NCBI RefSeq assembly: GCF_041321095.1
Contig: NZ_JBGGWE010000017.1
Location: 73,302 to 137,301, forward strand
DNA from: Fibrella arboris
GTDB lineage: Bacteria; Bacteroidota; Bacteroidia; Cytophagales; Spirosomataceae
Direction of reading: 5' to 3'
DNA: 64,000 nucleotides
This document shows positions 59,352 through 64,000 of the stretch, one piece after another. Numbering within the stretch: position 1 is the first letter of the stretch; each line of letters opens with the position of its first letter. The translations under genes and the position numbers were made by a program. The notes under the pieces were generated by a model, which was given only the letters and a program-made list of their open reading frames with translations, was not told the origin of the DNA and did not search any database.

Positions 59352-60083
59352 ATGCACCTATCCGCTAAACTTGATCAACTCCACGCTGAGGTAAAGGGCA
59401 ACCGATGGCTTCGGTACTTTACTGTATTCAACCGGGTAGCGTTGGCGGCTGGTTTTCTGCCATCGGGATTGGTGAAGATCATGGGTGAGCGGTTTACGTC
59501 CCTGTCGGTAAACCACCCGATGGGCAACTACCTGGAGGCCCTGCACCATACCGGGTACTACTACACCTTCATTGGCGTGGTGCAGGTGACGGCCGCTGTT
59601 CTGTTGCTTATTCCCAGAACGGCCCTACTGGGTGCGCTGCTTTATTTCCCCGTAATTCTCAACATCTGTATTCTGTCGTTGGCCGTCCGCTTCGATGGCT
59701 CTCTTCTGTCTTCTCCCTTGATGGTACTGGCCAATCTGTATCTGCTCTGCTGGCATTACGACAAACTGAAATATATTCTCCCAATTAGGCAGACGGCAAC
59801 GCCAGAGGGGTTATCTGAAAAAAATGTGGTGAGTACAACATTCCCGATTCGCTTTTTTGGCGGCGTGTTGGCTACCATAGTTATCCTGGTATTGGTTGTG
59901 GTCAATATGTACGACATGAAGCCATATAACACGCTGGGCGACTGTCAGACCCATTGTGCTGATAGCAGCAATCCGGTGGCCTGCGAAACGTTCTGCAACT
60001 GCATTCACCAGCAAGGTCAACCCCTCAACAACTGCCTGGACGAGTATAACAAGGCTGTGGCGAATCTGGCCAGGAAGCCGTAG
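59352..60083 (+). CDS. DoxX-like membrane protein with a Cys-rich tail
   Basis: A 243-residue protein with four or five membrane helices (for example GYYYTFIGVVQVTAAVLLLI; LLGALLYFPVILNICILSLA; FFGGVLATIVILVLVVVNMY). The N-terminal part is DoxX/DUF417-like (FNRVALAAGFLPSGLVKIMG). The C-terminus has seven cysteines in a short extracytoplasmic-looking tail (DCQTHCADSSNPVACETFCN and CIHQ...NNCLDE), unusual for DoxX. ATG at 59352 fits the palindrome-promoter; an in-frame upstream ATG at 59277 lies before the promoter. Role unknown, perhaps redox or metal related. Confidence 0.72.
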   Translation: MHLSAKLDQLHAEVKGNRWLRYFTVFNRVALAAGFLPSGLVKIMGERFTSLSVNHPMGNYLEALHHTGYYYTFIGVVQVTAAVLLLIPRTALLGALLYFPVILNICILSLAVRFDGSLLSSPLMVLANLYLLCWHYDKLKYILPIRQTATPEGLSEKNVVSTTFPIRFFGGVLATIVILVLVVVNMYDMKPYNTLGDCQTHCADSSNPVACETFCNCIHQQGQPLNNCLDEYNKAVANLARKP

Positions 60084-60122
60084 CGTTTATCATTGCCGAG
60101 ACACACCAGAGCTGGTATACAG

Positions 60123-60542
60123 TCATTTGGTCGCTACGGTCAGGAGGTAGGAAATGGTGAAGCAAACCAGGGTGATCGATAGGCCCGTACAGGGGACAGC
60201 GAACCAGTATTGTTTGGCCAACCAGAGGTAGAAGCCGATTGTACCAATGTTGAAAAGAAAGAAGAAATGGTCTGACTGTAAAACGGTGAAATAGCGGAGG
60301 GCCAGATAGAAATTGAGCAGGCCAATAAAGAGAACGCCACTGCTATGGCTCCCGTTGAACCCAATCCAGGCCTTCCACATCGTTATATCCTGTGTTAAAA
60401 GCGGGGAAGACGTCTTCATGTCCGCCACCAGCTTTTCATTGGCCGACGAAAATTGGTTGGTGAAAAACGTATAGTAAAAGTGGATACTGCCCAATAGCAT
60501 CATCATAACTGAGCCTGTTTGCCAGAGGTATTTTGCTATCAT
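60123..60542 (-). CDS. Four-helix membrane protein, LIC_13387-like
   Basis: A 139-residue protein with about four membrane helices (SVMMMLLGSIHFYYTFFTNQ; GVLFIGLLNFYLALRYF; FFFLFNIGTIGFYLWLA; GLSITLVCFTISYLLTV). WKAWIGFNGSHSSGVLF and HFYYTF fit small membrane proteins of the LIC_13387 kind. Function unknown. It converges on the DoxX-like gene, 39 bases apart. Confidence 0.65.
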   Translation of the reverse strand: MIAKYLWQTGSVMMMLLGSIHFYYTFFTNQFSSANEKLVADMKTSSPLLTQDITMWKAWIGFNGSHSSGVLFIGLLNFYLALRYFTVLQSDHFFFLFNIGTIGFYLWLAKQYWFAVPCTGLSITLVCFTISYLLTVATK

Positions 60543-60626
60543 GGTTGTTGCGTTTAAGTCAACAGGGTGAAGGCTGCCCGGTCAGCGTATCTACTTCTGT
60601 TACTGCGGGTAATGGCGATAGCCAAC

Positions 60627-60668
60627 TAAAAACGGGCCGTTCTCAGCGACTACTGAGAACGGCCCGTT
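60627..60668 (-). terminator. Intrinsic terminator of the aminotransferase gene
   Basis: Arms AACGGGCCGTTCTCAG and its complement (16 bases, 60631-60646 and 60653-60668), with a CTAAAAA run on the left that gives U residues in leftward transcription. It begins 21 bases beyond the stop at 60690. Confidence 0.85.
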
Positions 60669-60689
60669 CAGTGTAACGTGGTTGACGAA

Positions 60690-61853
60690 CTAACCGACTA
60701 CTTTCTTGAAGCTATCGACGAACATGCCCATTTCGTCCATCGTGCCGATGCTGACGCGGCAGAAGGGCTGGCCATCGATGTCGCGGGTCTGAATACCGAT
60801 ACCCTGGGCAAACATCTGCTCGCTGAAGGCTTTGCTCTTCATCCGAATCGGGAACAGCATGAAGTTGGCATACGACGGAATAACCTCGTAACCCATCTCA
60901 GTCAGCGCCTTTACGGTGAAATCGCGGGCTTTAGCGTTTTCGGCGCGGCAATGGTCCTGCCAGGCCATATCCTGATAGCTGGCGGTGCCGGCCATCAGCG
61001 TGGTGATGCTCACATCGTGTTCGGCGCCGATATACTGGTGCATCGACTCCAGCATGGCAGGCTGCGCAATGGCGTAACCGAGGCGCAGACCCGCGAACCC
61101 GTGGATCTTCGAGAACGTCCGGGCCTGAATGATGTTCAGTCCTTCGGCAACCAGTTTTCCGAGCATAGGCCGATCGGCGGGTGTCAGGAAATCGATGTAG
61201 GCCTCGTCGATGAAGACGGGCACTTTCGGGGCCACTGCGCGGCAGAACGTTTCCAGTTCAGCGGGCGACAGGATTGTGCCGGTTGGGTTGTTCGGATTGA
61301 CGATGTACACCAGTTTCACGTCGGGCGTGATGGCGGCCTGAATAGCGGGCAGATCGAACTTATAGTCTTTAGTGAGCGGAAGGGACTTTACGGTAGCACC
61401 AAACAGGGTCGACTTTTTCAGCAGGTCTTCATACGTAGGCCGACAGGTCAGGATGGTGCCCCCGCCTTTGGCGAAGTGCTCGGCCGCTGCCAGCAGCATA
61501 TCCGACGAGCCGGGCGACATCAGGATGTGCTCGGGCTTTACACCTTCCTTATCGGCGATCAGTTTCTTCAACGGACCGAACTCCGACCAGGCGTAGCGGT
61601 TGCCTGAACTGGCCGAGTCAATGATGGCTTTTTTCGCGCTTGGCGCAATCCCCAGCGGGTTTTCGTTGGCCAGCAGCCGGGCACGTAGTTTGGCCGTGCT
61701 GGGTGGCACCGCCATGTGCTCTTTCGTAAAGGCTTCGGCCGTTACGGCGGGCGCAACGGGAGCGGCTGCCTGCGACGCATGCCAGCGGCTCAGGCCGAGG
61801 CTGGCGGTGAAGAGACTGCTGGCCTTGAGCCAGTTGCGGCGTGATAAGCTCAT
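60690..61853 (-). CDS. Tat-targeted PLP-dependent aminotransferase (HisC-like)
   Basis: A 387-residue fold-type I aminotransferase. The N-terminus is a twin-arginine signal (SLSRRNWLKASSLFTASLGL). The catalytic part has NENPLGIAPSAKKAI, YIVNPNNPTGTILSP, FIDEAYIDFL and the PLP lysine in TFSKIHGFAGLRLGYAI. This is the pattern of histidinol-phosphate-like aminotransferases, but export to the periplasm would be unusual for that pathway. The his operon in this window has no hisC, but an exported enzyme would not serve it. It ends at a strong terminator. Confidence 0.87.
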   Translation of the reverse strand: MSLSRRNWLKASSLFTASLGLSRWHASQAAAPVAPAVTAEAFTKEHMAVPPSTAKLRARLLANENPLGIAPSAKKAIIDSASSGNRYAWSEFGPLKKLIADKEGVKPEHILMSPGSSDMLLAAAEHFAKGGGTILTCRPTYEDLLKKSTLFGATVKSLPLTKDYKFDLPAIQAAITPDVKLVYIVNPNNPTGTILSPAELETFCRAVAPKVPVFIDEAYIDFLTPADRPMLGKLVAEGLNIIQARTFSKIHGFAGLRLGYAIAQPAMLESMHQYIGAEHDVSITTLMAGTASYQDMAWQDHCRAENAKARDFTVKALTEMGYEVIPSYANFMLFPIRMKSKAFSEQMFAQGIGIQTRDIDGQPFCRVSIGTMDEMGMFVDSFKKVVG

Positions 61854-62235
61854 TGACTTAGTTTGTTAGGTTGTAGAAGTAGAACTGGTATGATGTCTCG
61901 ATCCTTTTTATGGAATACTATCGGGTTTGACCAAATTTTCAAACTATAATTTTTATTTCAAACACTTACTGCAAATATTGTTTTGCTTAATTGATATAGT
62001 ACAAAATACTATTTGATTGAATCAATTCTGTGTCCATCTATCTGGCGAACGGATAAAGGTGAGGCGGATAATAAGTTCGCTACCAGACAACTACCTGCCA
62101 GAAGAAAGCATTTAGGGGGCTGATTGATTGAGTGGGGAAAGTGGCACAGGACGGCCGGGAAAGGAGAGTGATTGCGTATGTATGGAGAAATTTCCTATTT
62201 GCGCGCTTACCTCACAGGAATGACCTCATCCACGT
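61854..62235. other. Intergenic AT-rich leader region
   Basis: No gene recognised. The left part is AT-rich (61900-62030) and probably holds the promoter of the aminotransferase gene; it has a small dyad ATAGTA/TACTAT (61996-62001 and 62007-62012). The right part (about 62100-62235) is the leader of the GNAT gene. Confidence 0.5.
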
Positions 62236-62715
62236 ATGCCATCTATCACGATTATCCCCTTTTCACCCCAGTATCAGGCCGCATTTAAGCAGATCAACGT
62301 TGAGTGGATCAGCGAGGCGTTTACGGTTGAACCGCATGACCTGGAGCAGTTAGACCATCCCGAGGTTCATATTCTGCCGAATGGCGGCGAAATCCTGCTG
62401 GCCAAGCAGGGCGATACGATCATTGGTACGGTCGCGATGGTCCGCACTGGCCCCGATGAGTTCGAGTTGGCCAAGATGGGCATGAAGAAAGAGGCCCGTG
62501 GCCTGGGTATTGGTCGCCTCTTGTGCGAGGCCGCCGTTGACTACGCCCGGAAGATGGGGGCGAAACGCGTCTGGCTGGAATCGAACAAGAAAGCGGAGGT
62601 AGCGGTAAAGCTCTACGAAAGTATCGGCTTTGTGCATATCCCACTTCGCGGAGACAGCCTGTACACCCGCGCCAATGTGCACATGGAGTTGCTGCTAGAC
62701 ACGGTGACGCCCTAG
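62236..62715 (+). CDS. GNAT-family N-acetyltransferase
   Basis: A 159-residue acetyltransferase. The acetyl-CoA loop is MGMKKEARGLGIGRLLCEAA (about 80-99), followed by KRVWLESNKKAEVAVKLYESIGF, a typical MarR/GNAT-type C-terminal half. VMVRTGPDEFELAKMG-like strands precede it. It stands alone. The substrate is unknown. Confidence 0.88.
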   Translation: MPSITIIPFSPQYQAAFKQINVEWISEAFTVEPHDLEQLDHPEVHILPNGGEILLAKQGDTIIGTVAMVRTGPDEFELAKMGMKKEARGLGIGRLLCEAAVDYARKMGAKRVWLESNKKAEVAVKLYESIGFVHIPLRGDSLYTRANVHMELLLDTVTP

Positions 62716-62780
62716 GGGGCAATTGTGAAGCAACTTTCCGTAAAAAGCAATAAATTATCTCTCAGGGAGATACAGTATAA

Positions 62781-62822
62781 AAAGTGCCCGGAACTGTCTA
62801 AGTCAGGCGATTCCGGGCAGTT
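62781..62822 (-). terminator. Possible intrinsic terminator of the gene at 62839
   Basis: Arms TGCCCGGAA (62785-62793) and TTCCGGGCA (62811-62819), 17-base loop, with AAAAAG on the left giving a U-run in leftward transcription. Confidence 0.7.
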
Positions 62823-62838
62823 GTATGAATGTGATCGT

Positions 62839-63684
62839 TTATAAACTTTTCAGGTACGTTAAACTTTGCGGAACCTGCTGCTCAGCGGCTTTACTTTCAT
62901 CTTCGATATACAGATGATCGATCGCTGACTTGTTCACGGCTTTGAGCACAGCCGGCCAGTCGATTTGACCCCTGCCCAACACCACTGATTGCTCATTGGC
63001 CATACTGCCCTTGGCGCTCTTGGCTACGCCTTTCTCAACATCTTTTAAGTGAATAAGCCGGAACCGCTTGGGGTATTTAGCGAGCAAAGCGGCCGGGTCC
63101 TGACCGGGCAGATACGTCCAGGTAACATCCATCTCGTAGCCAACGTACCTGGAATCCGTATGCATGACCAGGTAATCGAACAGAGTGCCATTTTCATAGG
63201 GAACAAACTCGAAGCCGTGGTTATGGTAACAAAACATAATGCCCTTATCGTGTGCCTGTTTCCCGAATCGATTGAATACCTCCGCGGCCTTTTGCATCAT
63301 CTCGAGCGTGGCGTCTGTTCGGTGTGGTATAGAGCCAATACGGACGTAAGTAACGCCCAGTGCTTTCGCATTTTGCAGAATGGAATCCGGCTTGTTGGCA
63401 ATGGCATCGTAACTCACGCCGTAGCTGCTACAGGAGAGTCCGCGCTGATCGAGCAGGGCCCGCAGTTCGGGAGCGGTTTTTCCGAACAGGCTCGAAAACT
63501 CAATGTCGGTGATACCCCAGGCTTTCACTTTATCCAGCGTACCGGGAACATCCTTCGAAAAACTGTCACGGAGGGTATATGACACGATTCCCGGCGTTTT
63601 TCGCACGAGTTTACCAAACGGTTGCGCCTGGCTGGTCAGGCTGCCCACCACCAATAAGAGCAAAAACGGGATTGTGCGTTTCAT
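62839..63684 (-). CDS. Secreted sugar phosphate isomerase/epimerase-like protein (AP endonuclease 2 fold)
   Basis: A 281-residue protein. ATG at 63684 gives a signal peptide (MKRTIPFLLLLVVGSLTSQA). The barrel of xylose-isomerase-like enzymes follows: GIVSYTLRDSF, GITDIEFSSLFG, CYHNHGFEFVPYENG with metal-binding His, YEMDVTWTY and FRLIHLKDVEKG, plus LGRGQIDWPAVL. The family usually acts on sugars or inositols in cytoplasm; secreted versions are common in Bacteroidota and their substrate is unknown. It is the last gene before the window edge. Confidence 0.85.
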   Translation of the reverse strand: MKRTIPFLLLLVVGSLTSQAQPFGKLVRKTPGIVSYTLRDSFSKDVPGTLDKVKAWGITDIEFSSLFGKTAPELRALLDQRGLSCSSYGVSYDAIANKPDSILQNAKALGVTYVRIGSIPHRTDATLEMMQKAAEVFNRFGKQAHDKGIMFCYHNHGFEFVPYENGTLFDYLVMHTDSRYVGYEMDVTWTYLPGQDPAALLAKYPKRFRLIHLKDVEKGVAKSAKGSMANEQSVVLGRGQIDWPAVLKAVNKSAIDHLYIEDESKAAEQQVPQSLTYLKSL

Positions 63685-63863
63685 GTGGCTATAAACAAAG
63701 TGCATACGATCAGGCAGATAGCCTGTATTAGTCCTGTAATCGGGATGCTACTGTGGGTTGATACGTCAGAAGGAACATAGCGTAAAGTTTCTACTTCACA
63801 AACCCAGTCTGGTATGTATGCACCAATCAATGTTGGTTTAGAAGCTGTTTGAGTTAGCAAAAT

Positions 63864-64000
63864 CGTCGCGTAGCCGCACCGGCGGACCGGACCTAATGGT
63901 TGTAGTCAATAATTTTCTCCATAATGATTTCCGTCGCGTAGCCGCACCGGCGGACCGGACCCAGCAAAACGCTAGATTGTTAGGTCCGGTCCGCCGGTGC
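63864..64000. repeat. Direct and inverted 30-base repeats
   Basis: CGTCGCGTAGCCGCACCGGC and 10 more bases occur twice as direct copies (63864-63893 and 63932-63961), 68 bases apart, and the reverse complement begins at 63983 and is cut off by the window edge. No reading frame. The element resembles the hairpin families elsewhere in the window but is doubled. Confidence 0.85.

Noticed and set aside
9700..63200. GGTACGTT as a polar chromosome signal (KOPS/Chi-like)
   Set aside because: Copies are split 33 to 35 between the strands with no run of one orientation, so a polar role is unlikely.
1..64000. tRNA, rRNA, insertion sequences, integrases
   Set aside because: I looked for tRNA-like cloverleaves, transposase and integrase motifs and saw none that I could support.
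63706..64000. Insertion-sequence end
   Set aside because: The 30-base copies are direct and inverted but no transposase frame or target duplication is visible within the window.

Overview
The window looks like a chromosomal segment of a Cytophagales bacterium (phylum Bacteroidota), most like Spirosoma and its relatives. This rests on the protein families present (GH127-like and DUF4965 glycan enzymes, a type IX secretion-like C-terminal domain, SdrD-B/Ig-like surface proteins, a YpdA-like flavoprotein, DUF885, DoxX), on TAnnTTTG-like promoters, and on the scarcity of Shine-Dalgarno sequences. It is an inference from protein character; no rRNA or tRNA gene was seen.

Layout. 1-8 kb: an AT-rich accessory surface-polysaccharide island with a partial LbH acetyltransferase, a Wzx-type flippase, a secreted beta-helix/DUF11 protein and a protein with 21 tandem 17-residue repeats. 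8-12.6 kb: leftward polysaccharide export genes (Wzz-like, Wza-like with SLBB domains) and a GDP-mannose-dehydratase-like SDR. 12.7-16.1 kb: a his operon (hisH-hisA-GNAT-hisF-hisIE) preceded by a putative leader with a terminator-like hairpin touching the hisH start. 16-28 kb: holin-like membrane protein, dihydroorotase, hemB, a two-component system divergent from a type IX-like secreted protein, a PadR pair, a ROK kinase, an alcohol dehydrogenase, murB and a SPOR lipoprotein. 28-40 kb: gmd, an HtrA protease, a glycosyltransferase, a frameshifted Fic gene, fabF, hemE, GNAT, Uma2, a heptose kinase and a YpdA-like reductase. 40.7-48 kb: a 1477-residue surface protein and priA. 48-53 kb: DUF4965 and GH127-like glycan enzymes, with a broken inverted copy of the DUF4965 tail. 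53-64 kb: a D-Ala-D-Ala carboxypeptidase, small membrane proteins, a MORN/repeat protein, DUF885, DoxX-like, a Tat-targeted aminotransferase, GNAT and a secreted sugar-isomerase-like protein.

Two signals run across the window and are not explained by genes. First, the heptamer GGTACGT/ACGTACC, most often as (C)AGGTACGTT(G), occurs about 68 times by eye between 9.7 and 63.2 kb (about 7 expected), in both orientations equally and in all kinds of genes, but I found none in the AT-rich first 9 kb or in the AT-rich gene at 55.6-57.1 kb. Second, many intergenic gaps hold long, almost perfect inverted repeats (arms 15-38 bp) that fall into a few sequence families and often begin at a stop codon. Two genes (fic and a 64-residue membrane protein) are each broken by one base next to a short homopolymer, so sequencing error must be excluded before calling them pseudogenes.
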